A program made the translations under genes and the position numbers. A DNA stretch of 64,000 bases from positions 351,097-415,096 of the forward strand of contig CAWADH010000014.1 of the NCBI GenBank assembly GCA_963780795.1. The letters are read 5' to 3'. The notes beneath the pieces were generated by a model that searched no databases, had not been told where the DNA came from, and saw only the letters and a program-made list of their open reading frames with translations. This DNA comes from DATJGR01 sp963780795 (GTDB lineage: Bacteria; Pseudomonadota; Gammaproteobacteria; Pseudomonadales; Azotimanducaceae). Below are positions 17,611 to 25,631 of the stretch, in pieces. How positions within the stretch are numbered: position 1 is the first letter of the stretch; each line of letters starts with the position of its first letter.

Positions 17611-18579
17611 TCAGCCGAACAGGCGCCACCAGGGCTTGTTCGATTTGGCAGGTGGAACGGGATCGGCAGGACGCGCCGGAATGTCGACCCCCAAGGGCGC
17701 GTCGATCGTGATCGGCGGCGGCACTTTCGGCCGATCGATCAGGCCGAACGTCACCATGTTGAGCCAGGAGCGATCGCGATCGAATGTCTGCTGGCGGAAC
17801 ACGAAGTGACCTTTGTCGTCGAACGCGGGATAACGCGGATCGTTGATCGCGAGTATGCGCACGGCGTCGTTCGCGGCCTCAGGCAATCCCAACCGCCAGT
17901 TCGCTTCGGTCAGAATGGCCAGCGCATCGTCCACCGACTGCGACTGGGAGTAGTGCTCGACCACGTTGCGGGCGCGGTTCGCTGCCGCCACGTATGCGCC
18001 GCGGCGCATGTAGAACTGGGCCACGTTGATCTCGTACTTCGCCAGCACGTTGACGAGAAACACCATGCGCTGTCGCGCGTCCGCCGCATATTCGCTGTCG
18101 GGGTGGCGCTGAAGAAATTCCGAGAAATCGTCGAATGCCTGCTTGGAGGACGTCGGATCGCGTTTGCTGATATCGGTTGCGGCGAAACGGTCGAGCAGAC
18201 CACGATCCTTGGTGAACTCGGCGAGCCCCTTTATGTAGTAGGCGTAGTCGACGTTCGGGTGCTGCGGGTGCAGGCGTATGAATCGGTCGGCCGCGCTTCG
18301 CGCGGCTTCCGGTTGATACGACATGAAGTTGGCGTAGATCAGCTCGAGCTGGGCCTGTTCGGCATAGCGGCCGAATGGAAAGCGGGCTTCGAGCTTCTGC
18401 AGTTTCGTAATCGCGTCGCGATAGTTGCCGGACCGAAGGCTCGACTGAGCGCTGCGATACAACATCTGCTCGGACGATTTCTGGTCTTCGTCATGTTCCT
18501 TGTCGTGATTGCCGAAGGGCCACAGCGAACAACCGCCAAGCAGGCTGAGCAAAGCGGCCAGAACAACGATGCGTGTCAT
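17611..18579 (-). CDS. bamD: Outer membrane assembly lipoprotein BamD
   Basis: 322 residues with a lipoprotein signal: MTRIVVLAALLSLLGGC, lipobox LLGGC, lipidated Cys17. The body holds TPR-type helices with the BamD signature: SLRSGNYRDAITKLQKLEARFPFGRY and YAQxxLEL-like YAEQAQLELIYANF. BamD is the essential lipoprotein of the BAM complex that inserts beta-barrel proteins into the outer membrane. At 322 residues it is about 80 longer than E. coli BamD. The extra length is a C-terminal tail, with DRSWLNMVTFGLI and a proline-rich end. It heads the run that continues into pilS-pilR-fimT. Confidence 0.94.
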   Translation of the reverse strand: MTRIVVLAALLSLLGGCSLWPFGNHDKEHDEDQKSSEQMLYRSAQSSLRSGNYRDAITKLQKLEARFPFGRYAEQAQLELIYANFMSYQPEAARSAADRFIRLHPQHPNVDYAYYIKGLAEFTKDRGLLDRFAATDISKRDPTSSKQAFDDFSEFLQRHPDSEYAADARQRMVFLVNVLAKYEINVAQFYMRRGAYVAAANRARNVVEHYSQSQSVDDALAILTEANWRLGLPEAANDAVRILAINDPRYPAFDDKGHFVFRQQTFDRDRSWLNMVTFGLIDRPKVPPPITIDAPLGVDIPARPADPVPPAKSNKPWWRLFG

Positions 18580-18619
18580 CTCTTCGAAGCCGAACGGTAA
18601 AATCGGCGTAGTTTACCCG

Positions 18620-18635
18620 GACTTTCCTGAAAGTC
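18620..18635. repeat. Inverted repeat in the bamD-rluD divergent region
   Basis: GACTTTC (18620-18626) and GAAAGTC (18629-18635) form a perfect 7-bp inverted repeat around CT, in the 84-bp gap between the divergent bamD and rluD genes. It could be an operator or part of a promoter. No bordering -35/-10 pair is convincing. Confidence 0.45.
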
Positions 18636-18663
18636 TGGCTCATTCTGGAAATCAGGGGCTCAC

Positions 18664-19644
18664 TTGGCATCCGACACGAACATCAGCCGCGCCGTGCGCA
18701 TCGACGCAAACCTCGCCGGCGAACGCATCGACAAAGCGGCCGCGACGTTGCTGCCCGAGTTCTCGCGGACCCAACTGGTCGAGTGGGTGAGAGACGGCAG
18801 CCTGACGCTGGACGGGCGCGTAGTGCCGGCCAAGCAGCGCGTATTCGGCGGTGAAGCGCTGGTATTGAACGCTGTGACGCCAACGCAACCCCGATGGGAC
18901 GTGCCGCAGTTCGTGCCGTTTCGTCGCGTGTTCGAAGACGATGCGGTGCTCGTCGTGGACAAACCGGCGGGTGTAGTCGTGCATCCGGGCGCGGGCAATC
19001 CGGATCACACGCTGGTGAATGGATTGCTGCAGGTTCTTCCTGCGCAGGCCGCGCTTCCGCGCGCGGGCATCGTGCATCGCCTCGACAAAGAGACGAGCGG
19101 ACTGCTCGTGGTCGCCAAATCCGCCGTGGCGTTGCGGCAGCTGACGCGCGCGCTTGCACGCCACGACGTGACGCGGCGCTATCGCGCGATTGTGGAAGGC
19201 GTGATGACCGGCGGACGAACGATCGACGCACCGATCGCGCGTGATCAAGGCAATCGTCTGCGGCAGCGGGTCGCCGCGATCGGACGACCGGCGCTGACGC
19301 GCGTACAGCTGGTGGAACGCTACCGCGCTCATTGTCTGATCACTGCAGAACTCGAGACGGGCCGCACGCACCAGATCAGAGTGCACCTGTCGTCCATCGG
19401 TCATCCTCTCGTCGGCGACCACCGTTACGGCGCGCGCGGCCGGTTGCCCCCTCGCCCCTCAATGGAATTGCTGGAAGCGATCCGTGGATTCCATCGCCAG
19501 GCGCTGCACGCAGCCGAACTCGAATTCGCGCATCCGATCAGCGGCGAGCCGTTGAGTTTCGCATCGCCGCTGCCGGAGGATCTGGTGCTGCTGATCGATG
19601 TGCTCTCCCGCGATCGCGCGGACGCTGAAGAGTCGCTGCGTTGA
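18664..19644 (+). CDS. rluD: 23S rRNA pseudouridine synthase RluD
   Basis: 326 residues: an N-terminal S4 RNA-binding domain (ERIDKAAATLLPEFSRTQLVEWV, then GSLTLDGR) and a pseudouridine synthase core with GIVHRLDKETSGLLVVAKS. The catalytic Asp is residue 141, in HRLDKETSG. It makes pseudouridines in helix 69 of 23S rRNA. The start is TTG 18664 with AGGGG upstream. Divergent to bamD and followed by pgeF, exactly as in E. coli and pseudomonads. Confidence 0.95.
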   Translation: MASDTNISRAVRIDANLAGERIDKAAATLLPEFSRTQLVEWVRDGSLTLDGRVVPAKQRVFGGEALVLNAVTPTQPRWDVPQFVPFRRVFEDDAVLVVDKPAGVVVHPGAGNPDHTLVNGLLQVLPAQAALPRAGIVHRLDKETSGLLVVAKSAVALRQLTRALARHDVTRRYRAIVEGVMTGGRTIDAPIARDQGNRLRQRVAAIGRPALTRVQLVERYRAHCLITAELETGRTHQIRVHLSSIGHPLVGDHRYGARGRLPPRPSMELLEAIRGFHRQALHAAELEFAHPISGEPLSFASPLPEDLVLLIDVLSRDRADAEESLR

Positions 19645-20393
19645 CCACTGCAGATACAATCGTGCCGGACTGGCCGGTTTCCACGCGCGTTCGTGCGTTT
19701 ACCACCACGCGGCACGGAGGCGTCAGCAGCGGCGTCTACGCGTCCTTCAATCTGGCCGCGCACTGCGGCGACGAGATCGCGCGAGTCGCCGAGAACCGCG
19801 CGCTGCTGGCGACGCAGTTCGGCGCGCCGCCGGTCGTGTGCTGGCTGAGTCAGATGCACGGCACGAACGTGGCCGATGCCGACCGCGACTACGCGACGCC
19901 TCCCTCTGCGGACGCAGCGCTCTCGCAAACACCGCGTCGTGCTTGCGCGATTCTCACCGCCGATTGCGTGCCGGTGCTGTTCTGCGATCGAGAGGAGACG
20001 ATGGTAGGAGCCGCACATTGCGGATGGCGAGGCCTGGCGCAGGGCGTACTCGCCGAATTGGCGCTGCGCATGCCAACCGATGCCGGAAATCTGATCGCGT
20101 GGTTGGGGCCGGGTATCGGGCCGGCGCGTTATGAGGTCGGTCAGGACGTTCGCGATGCGCTGCTGCACAGCCTGCCGGCTGCAGTCGTCGAGAGGGCGCT
20201 GACTCCGTCGCGCGGCAAATGGCTTGCCGATCTATACGAAATCGCGCGCTCGCAACTCAATGCGCTCGGCGTTGCGGCAGTGTACGGCGGAGGGTTCTGT
20301 ACGTACGACGATGCGCGGTTCTATTCGTATCGCCGCGACGGCGTGACCGGCCGAATGGCTACGCTGATCTGGCTGGAAGACGAAGCAAGCTGA
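19641..20393 (+). CDS. pgeF: Purine nucleoside phosphorylase / YfiH-family (PgeF)
   Basis: 250 residues of the YfiH/PgeF (DUF152, multicopper polyphenol oxidoreductase) family. Motifs: TTRHGGVSSGVYASFNLA, LSQMHGT, ILTADCVPVLFCD and GAAHCGWRGLA (conserved metal-binding His and Cys), with WLGPGIGPARYEVG near the end. E. coli PgeF edits peptidoglycan precursors; relatives are zinc-dependent purine nucleoside enzymes. It starts at TTG 19641, overlapping the rluD stop as TTGA. clpB, the next gene in E. coli, is absent. Confidence 0.92.
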   Translation: MTTADTIVPDWPVSTRVRAFTTTRHGGVSSGVYASFNLAAHCGDEIARVAENRALLATQFGAPPVVCWLSQMHGTNVADADRDYATPPSADAALSQTPRRACAILTADCVPVLFCDREETMVGAAHCGWRGLAQGVLAELALRMPTDAGNLIAWLGPGIGPARYEVGQDVRDALLHSLPAAVVERALTPSRGKWLADLYEIARSQLNALGVAAVYGGGFCTYDDARFYSYRRDGVTGRMATLIWLEDEAS

Positions 20394-20395
20394 AA

Positions 20396-20902
20396 TCAGC
20401 CGCCGGCGTTTGCGACAGCGGGTTGTGTGGTGTCGTCGTCGGCTTGGGATGGATTGCAGTTGGCGACGATGCCGCGCTGCGCTTCTTCGATACGCGACAC
20501 GCGCTCTTCTTCGGGCATCTTCACTTCCTGTCCATCCGGTCCCTTCACGCGGATGCGGCCGGCCGAGGACAGGCGTTCGAGCACGTCCTTCGACCGCGTG
20601 CAGTTCGCTTCGCGAATTCGCGCGATCTCTTCCTTGCGTGCCGTTTCGGTCTTCTTGAGATTGTCGAGCATCGCCTGCTGTTGCGGGCTCAATGGAGGTT
20701 GCTCGGGCGTTTCGGTTTTCGGTGCGACCGCCGGCATCGCGACGCTCGGCGCGCCGGCCATCGTGCGGATCTGCTCGCCTTTGACGCCATAAGGCAGTTG
20801 CTGCGCGTAGGTGACGACGCCGTTGGCGTCCACGTACCGGTAAATTTCCGAGCCCATCAGGAAGGGCAGCGATACCGCGAGAACGATCAATCGGACGCTC
20901 AT
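20396..20902 (-). CDS. DUF4124-domain protein
   Basis: 168 residues with a hydrophobic N-terminus (LIVLAVSLPFLM), probably a signal peptide. After it comes YRYVDANGVVTYAQQLPYG, the DUF4124 signature (aromatic-rich, VDxNGVVxYxxxxP). The middle is a charged helix (LSPQQQAMLDNLKKTETARKEEIARI) and the tail is polar. Two cysteines, in REANCTRSK and IVANCNPSQ, could form a disulfide in the periplasm. The function of DUF4124 proteins is not known. It converges on pgeF with 2 bp between. Confidence 0.85.
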   Translation of the reverse strand: MSVRLIVLAVSLPFLMGSEIYRYVDANGVVTYAQQLPYGVKGEQIRTMAGAPSVAMPAVAPKTETPEQPPLSPQQQAMLDNLKKTETARKEEIARIREANCTRSKDVLERLSSAGRIRVKGPDGQEVKMPEEERVSRIEEAQRGIVANCNPSQADDDTTQPAVANAGG

Positions 20903-21022
20903 CGGCGGCCAAATCCTTTCGCAAAGCTGGGCCGAAGGATAACACAGCGACTATGGCGTCCCACGGCGCGTTTCGTGGCTTGGCGCACACTCCCGAGCGG
21001 CCGATCAGCACAGAGGATCAAA

Positions 21023-21051
21023 TTGACATGGATCGTGCGTCGCACAAAAAT
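21023..21051 (+). promoter_or_regulatory. Promoter of the ilvBHC operon
   Basis: A perfect -35 TTGACA (21023-21028), a 17-bp spacer and -10 AAAAAT (21046-21051, four of six). Transcription would begin near 21058, about 100 nt before ilvB, just upstream of the hairpin at 21076-21114. The rest of the 258-bp gap after the DUF4124 gene holds no other clear element. Confidence 0.55.
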
Positions 21052-21075
21052 ACGCGGCTATTTCGCCGGAGCGAA

Positions 21076-21114
21076 AACAGCGCGTCGACGACGTCACGCG
21101 CTGTTGTTGTTTTT
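21076..21114 (+). terminator. Terminator-like hairpin in the ilvB leader (possible attenuator)
   Basis: AACAGCGCGT (21076-21085) and ACGCGCTGTT (21096-21105) form a perfect 10-bp stem with a 10-nt loop. It is followed directly by GTTGTTTTT, so it looks like an intrinsic terminator placed between the promoter and ilvB. A 36-codon frame (ATG 21028 to TGA 21136-21138) passes through it and reads ...RAVVVFARFGSVV; its three consecutive Val codons lie on the 3' arm and U-tract. Val-rich leader peptides control ilv operons elsewhere. But this ATG lies inside the predicted -35 box, so peptide-based control needs an earlier promoter. Confidence 0.5.
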
Positions 21115-21160
21115 GCGAGGTTCGGTTCGGTGGTTTGACGGTGATCTCTTCGAGGACCCC

Positions 21161-22915
21161 ATGACGGAGCATCTATCCGGCGGCGATATGTTGATCCGCG
21201 CCCTGCAGGACGAGGGCGTCGACTACATATTCGGCTATCCCGGCGGCGCGGCACTGCACATCTACGATGCGATCTTTCGCCAGCAGCGCGTGGAGCACAT
21301 TCTGGTGCGCCACGAGCAGGCTGCCACGCACATGGCCGACGGCTATGCGCGCGCGACCGGTCGTCCGGGTGTGGTGCTCGTGACGTCGGGTCCCGGAGCC
21401 ACCAACGCGATCACCGGCATCGCGACCGCCTATATGGATTCCATTCCGATGGTGGTCATTTCGGGACAGGTTCCGACCGACCTCATCGGCACCGACGCGT
21501 TTCAGGAAACCGACATGGTCGGTGTGTCGCGACCGGTCGTGAAGCACAGCTTCCTCGTCAGGAGCGCGGCCGACATTCCGATGGTGGTGAAGAAGGCGTT
21601 CTACATCGCGACGTCGGGCCGTCCGGGTCCCGTCGTGATCGACGTGCCGAAAGATACGACCGATCCCGCGATCACCGCGCCGTACAAGTATCCGAAGTCG
21701 GTGTCGCTGCGTTCGTATAACCCCGCGCTGCGCGGCCACACCGGCCAGATTCGTCGTGCGGTCGAAGCGCTCGCGCGTGCGAAGCGTCCGGTGATCTACG
21801 CGGGCGGTGGTGTCGTGCAGGGCAATGCCGGCGAACTGCTGACGCGCGTCGCGAAGCGATTGAACTTCCCGGTCACCACCACGCTGATGGGATTGGGTGC
21901 GTTCCCGGCATCCGATCGGCAGAGCCTCGGCATGCTGGGCATGCACGGCACGTTCGAAGCGAACAACGCCATGCACGCGGCCGATCTGATTCTGGCAATC
22001 GGTGCGCGCTTCGACGACCGCGTTACCAACAATCCGAAGAAGTTCTGTCCACAGGCCACCATCGTCCACATCGACGTCGACCCCGCGTCGATTTCGAAGA
22101 TCATCCCCGCCGACATTCCGATCGTCGGTCCCGCGCTCGCGGTGCTCGAAGAGATGGAGCCGATGCTCGAGCAAGAGTTGACCAAGCACGGTCTGCCCGA
22201 CACCGCGGCATTGCAGGAATGGTGGAAGCAGATCGACGGATGGCGTGAGGCGCACGGCCTGAATCACCACATGCTCGACCGCACCGATCCGGACGCGAAG
22301 ATCCTGCCGCAACAGGCGGTGCAGGCGTTGCTCAAGGCGACGGGCGGCGACGCGTACGTCACGAGCGACGTCGGTCAGCATCAGATGTTCGCCGCGCAGT
22401 ACTACGCCTTCAACGCGCCCCGGCGTTGGATCAATTCCGGCGGTCTCGGCACGATGGGCTTCGGTTTGCCGGCGGCGATGGGCGTGCAGTTCGCGTTTCC
22501 GCACGCGACGGTCGCGTGCGTCACTGGCGAAGGCAGCTTCATGATGAACATGCAGGAACTGTCCACCTGCCTGCAGTACGGCTTGCCGATCAAGGTGATC
22601 AACCTGAACAACGCGGCGCTCGGTATGGTGAAGCAGTGGCAGGACATGCAGTACGGCGGCCGCCACTCGCACAGCACGTATCGCGACGCGCTGCCGAATT
22701 TCGTCAAGCTCGCCGAATCGTTCGGCCACGTCGGCATGCGCATCGAGCGGCTCGGTGAACTGGTGCCGGCGATGACCGAAGCGTTCAGCGACAAATACAA
22801 GAAGCGGCTGGTCTTCCTCGATGTTCACGTCGATCCGGAAGAGCACGTCTATCCGATGGCGATAAAGGGCGGTTCGATGCGCGACATGTTCCTGTCCCGT
22901 TCGGAGACGAACTGA
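21161..22915 (+). CDS. ilvB: Acetolactate synthase large subunit
   Basis: 584 residues of the thiamine-diphosphate acetolactate synthase family: GGDMLIRALQDEGVDYIFGYPGGAALHIYD, then the ThDP-activating Glu in VRHEQAATHMADGYARATG. The FAD-binding middle and the C-terminal ThDP motif GEGSFMMNMQELSTC ... NNAALGMVKQWQ follow. It condenses pyruvate with pyruvate or 2-ketobutyrate in valine, leucine and isoleucine synthesis. ATG 21161 has GAGGA upstream. It overlaps ilvH by one base (TGATG). Symbol ilvI would be equally fitting. Confidence 0.96.
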   Translation: MTEHLSGGDMLIRALQDEGVDYIFGYPGGAALHIYDAIFRQQRVEHILVRHEQAATHMADGYARATGRPGVVLVTSGPGATNAITGIATAYMDSIPMVVISGQVPTDLIGTDAFQETDMVGVSRPVVKHSFLVRSAADIPMVVKKAFYIATSGRPGPVVIDVPKDTTDPAITAPYKYPKSVSLRSYNPALRGHTGQIRRAVEALARAKRPVIYAGGGVVQGNAGELLTRVAKRLNFPVTTTLMGLGAFPASDRQSLGMLGMHGTFEANNAMHAADLILAIGARFDDRVTNNPKKFCPQATIVHIDVDPASISKIIPADIPIVGPALAVLEEMEPMLEQELTKHGLPDTAALQEWWKQIDGWREAHGLNHHMLDRTDPDAKILPQQAVQALLKATGGDAYVTSDVGQHQMFAAQYYAFNAPRRWINSGGLGTMGFGLPAAMGVQFAFPHATVACVTGEGSFMMNMQELSTCLQYGLPIKVINLNNAALGMVKQWQDMQYGGRHSHSTYRDALPNFVKLAESFGHVGMRIERLGELVPAMTEAFSDKYKKRLVFLDVHVDPEEHVYPMAIKGGSMRDMFLSRSETN

Positions 22916-23406
22916 TGCGGCGGATCATCGCGGTTCTGCTCGAGAACGAGGCCGGTGCGCTGTCGCGCGTCGTCGGCTTGTTCGCGCAGCGCAACTACAA
23001 CATCGAGACGCTCACGGTCGCGCCGACAGAAGACGAAACGCTGTCGCGACTCACCGTGACGACGTCGGGCGACGCGTCGAAGATCGAACAGATCACTAAG
23101 CAGCTGAACAAGCTGATCGAAGTGGTCAAGGTGATGGATCTGACGGACGGCGATCACGTGGAGCGCGAGCTCATGCTGATCAAGCTGCGTGCCGAAGGCA
23201 CGACGCGCGCCGAGATCAAACGTACGACGGACATCTTTCGCGGTCAGATCATCGACGTAACCGACACCACCTATACCGTGCAGCTCACCGGTCCGTCCGG
23301 CAAGCTCGACGGCTTCATCGGCGCCATCGGCAAGGCGGTGGTGCTCGAAGTCGTCCGCAGCGGCGTTTCCGGCATCGGCCGCGGCGAGAAGATTCTAGGT
23401 CTCTAA
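22915..23406 (+). CDS. ilvH: Acetolactate synthase small (regulatory) subunit
   Basis: 163 residues starting MRRIIAVLLENEAGALSRVVGLFAQRNYNIETLTV, the classic ACT-domain opening of IlvH/IlvN. The C-terminal half has ERELMLIKL and DITDTTYTVQLTG-like VTDTTYTVQLTGPSGKLDGFI. It binds the large subunit, raises its activity and confers valine feedback inhibition. The ATG overlaps the ilvB stop. Confidence 0.96.
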   Translation: MRRIIAVLLENEAGALSRVVGLFAQRNYNIETLTVAPTEDETLSRLTVTTSGDASKIEQITKQLNKLIEVVKVMDLTDGDHVERELMLIKLRAEGTTRAEIKRTTDIFRGQIIDVTDTTYTVQLTGPSGKLDGFIGAIGKAVVLEVVRSGVSGIGRGEKILGL

Positions 23407-23430
23407 CGTATCAGTTAAGGGGAAGCAGTC

Positions 23431-24450
23431 ATGCAGGTCTATTACGACAAGGACGCAGATCTTTCGATCATTCAGGGCATGAAGGTCGTCATCGTGGGCT
23501 ACGGCTCGCAAGGGCACGCGCATGCCAACAACCTGCGCGACTCCGGAGTGAAGAATCTCGTGGTGGGCCTGCGCAAAGGCTCCGGCTCCTGGCGCAAAGC
23601 CGAGAAGGCGGGCTTGAAGGTCGCCGAGGTTCCGGCCGCCGTGAAAGACGCCGACGTCGTGATGATCCTGACGCCGGACGAGCTGCAGCCGGCGCTGTAT
23701 CGCGACCAGATCGAACCGAACCTGAAAGAGGGCGCGACGATCGCGTTCGGCCACGGCTTCAACATCCACTTTCAGTTGATCGAACCGCGCAAGGATCTCG
23801 ACGTGATCATGATCGCGCCGAAAGGGCCGGGGCATACCGTCCGCTCGACGTACGTCGAAGGCGGCGGCGTGCCGAGCCTGATCGCGATCGCGCAGGACTC
23901 CAGCGGATCCGCGAAGGAGACCGCGCTGTCGTATGCGTCGGCCAACGGCGCAGGTCGCGCCGGCGTGATCGAAACGTCGTTTCGCGAAGAGACCGAAACC
24001 GACCTGTTCGGCGAACAGGCGGTGCTGTGCGGCGGCGCGGCCGCATTGGTTCAAGCCGGATTCGAAACGCTGGTCGAGGCAGGCTATGCACCCGAGATGG
24101 CGTACTTCGAATGTCTGCATGAACTGAAGTTGATCGTCGACTTCTTCTATGAAGGCGGCATCACGAACATGTGGTACACGGTGTCGAACACCGCCGAATA
24201 CGGCGGCCTGACCCGCGGGTCTCGCATCGTCAACGCCGAGACCAAGGCCGAGATGAAGCGTATTCTCGATGAGATTCAGACCGGCAAGTTCGCGCGCGAA
24301 TTCGTATTGGAGAATCAGGCAGGTGCTCCGTCGATCAAGGCGATGCGGCGCATCAGCCAGGCGCACCAGATCGAGCAGGTGGGTGAACGGCTGCGCGCGA
24401 TGATGCCGTGGATTCACGCGAAACGGCTGGTAGACCGCGAGAGGAACTGA
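23431..24450 (+). CDS. ilvC: Ketol-acid reductoisomerase (class I)
   Basis: 339 residues, the short class I form. The N-terminal Rossmann domain has VVIVGYGSQGHAHANNLRDSG and the NADPH-type loop GLRKGSGSWRKAEKAG. The C-terminal knotted domain carries the metal-binding acidic residues in SFREETETDLFGEQAVLCGG and AYFECLHELKLIVD. It converts acetolactate to dihydroxyisovalerate. A strong AAGGGGAAG ribosome-binding site precedes the ATG, 24 bp after ilvH. Confidence 0.97.
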   Translation: MQVYYDKDADLSIIQGMKVVIVGYGSQGHAHANNLRDSGVKNLVVGLRKGSGSWRKAEKAGLKVAEVPAAVKDADVVMILTPDELQPALYRDQIEPNLKEGATIAFGHGFNIHFQLIEPRKDLDVIMIAPKGPGHTVRSTYVEGGGVPSLIAIAQDSSGSAKETALSYASANGAGRAGVIETSFREETETDLFGEQAVLCGGAAALVQAGFETLVEAGYAPEMAYFECLHELKLIVDFFYEGGITNMWYTVSNTAEYGGLTRGSRIVNAETKAEMKRILDEIQTGKFAREFVLENQAGAPSIKAMRRISQAHQIEQVGERLRAMMPWIHAKRLVDRERN

Positions 24451-24463
24451 GTGAGGTAACGCT

Positions 24464-25297
24464 TTGACCGATCCCTCCAGGGAGCCGGAACGAAAGAGTC
24501 CGCTGCGCTCGATAACACCGCGGCGGGTTGACGATCTGGATGAGGGGATCGCGCCGACGCGGCGCGGTATCTATTTGTTGCCGAACCTGATCACCACCGG
24601 CGCGCTGTTCGCCGGCTTCTATTCGATCGTCGCGGCGATGAATGGCAACGTAATCCCGGCGGCGATCGCGACGTATGCAGCGGTGGCCCTCGATACGGCA
24701 GACGGCCGCGTTGCACGAATGACCCGAACCCAGAGCGCGTTCGGCGCCGAATACGACAGCCTTTCCGACATGGTCGCGTTCGGCGTGGCGCCGGCGCTGG
24801 TTGCGTTCACCTGGGCGTTATCGCAGCTCGGCCAGCTCGGCTGGGTTGTCACGTTCATATATATGGCATGCACGGCGTTGCGGCTGGCGCGCTTCAATAC
24901 CCAGGGCGGCGAGGTCGCGTCGTTCACCGGTCTGGCAAGCCCCGCCGCGGCATGCGTGGTGGTGACCACCATCTGGGTGCTCGAAGACAGCCGTAGCGCC
25001 GGCGAACTGGTCGGACCTCTGCAGGCATGGCTCATCGCAGTGGTCACCACCGTCGTGGCGATGCTCATGGTCAGCAATTTCCGCTACTTCTCCCCGAAGA
25101 TGTTGACCATGCGCGGTCGCGTGCCGTTCATCGCACTGGTCGCGGTGGTGCTGGGCTTCGCCATCGTGCTCGCGGACCCACCCCGCGTCTTGCTGGGACT
25201 CAGCGCGTTGTATGCGCTGAGCGGTCCGGTGCAATGGCTGGTTCGATCGATGAAGAACGACCCGGGTGACGACGGTGGCGGCGAGCACGCTGGCTGA
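24464..25297 (+). CDS. pssA: CDP-diacylglycerol-serine O-phosphatidyltransferase
   Basis: 277 residues, polytopic, of the CDP-alcohol phosphatidyltransferase family. The family motif D-x2-DG-x2-AR-x8-G-x3-D-x3-D is intact in DTADGRVARMTRTQSAFG followed by AEYDSLSD, starting at residue 77. It makes phosphatidylserine, the precursor of phosphatidylethanolamine, at the inner membrane. The start is TTG 24464 with GAGGTAA upstream, 13 bp after ilvC. The ilvC-pssA link is also seen in pseudomonads. Its end overlaps phhB by 32 bp. Confidence 0.94.
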   Translation: MTDPSREPERKSPLRSITPRRVDDLDEGIAPTRRGIYLLPNLITTGALFAGFYSIVAAMNGNVIPAAIATYAAVALDTADGRVARMTRTQSAFGAEYDSLSDMVAFGVAPALVAFTWALSQLGQLGWVVTFIYMACTALRLARFNTQGGEVASFTGLASPAAACVVVTTIWVLEDSRSAGELVGPLQAWLIAVVTTVVAMLMVSNFRYFSPKMLTMRGRVPFIALVAVVLGFAIVLADPPRVLLGLSALYALSGPVQWLVRSMKNDPGDDGGGEHAG

Positions 25298-25631
25298 CGA
25301 GCACTGCGTTCGCGTCACGCGCGCGTCGAAGCGCGTCACCGATTCCGAACGCGACCTCCTGCTGACTCAGGTGCCTGACTGGCGCGTCGTCACGCGCGAC
25401 GGCATCGAACGGCTGGAGCGGGTGTTCGGTTTCGCCGACTTCGCAAGCGCGCTCGACTTCAGCAATCGCATCGGCGCGCTCGCCGAAACCGAAGATCACC
25501 ATCCAGCGATGCTCATCGAGTGGGGTCGCGTCACGATCGGCTGGTGGACGCACGTCGTCGGCGGTCTGCATCGGAACGACTTCGTCATGGCGGCCCAAAC
25601 GGACCGCAGTCAGCCCAACACGATGTCCTGA
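25266..25631 (+). CDS. phhB: Pterin-4a-carbinolamine dehydratase
   Basis: 121 residues ending in the PCD/DCoH signature: ETEDHHPAMLIEWGRVTIGWWTH, then GLHRNDFVMAA, with the catalytic His pair in EDHHP. It recycles the oxidised pterin cofactor of aromatic amino-acid hydroxylases. No phenylalanine hydroxylase gene is in the window, so it may serve another pterin enzyme. GTG 25266 is the first start and overlaps pssA; later starts are possible. Its 3' end overlaps that of the convergent DAHP synthase gene by 22 bp. Confidence 0.9.
   Translation: MTTVAASTLADEHCVRVTRASKRVTDSERDLLLTQVPDWRVVTRDGIERLERVFGFADFASALDFSNRIGALAETEDHHPAMLIEWGRVTIGWWTHVVGGLHRNDFVMAAQTDRSQPNTMS

Noticed and set aside
21028..21138. 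36-codon ilv leader peptide as a confirmed gene
   Set aside because: Its ATG is inside the predicted -35 box, and the Val codons lie on the 3' arm of the hairpin rather than before it. Kept only as a possibility under the hairpin entry.
21173..22846. A 557-codon open frame antisense to ilvB
   Set aside because: Shadow of a highly conserved gene; product is charged and lacks any domain.
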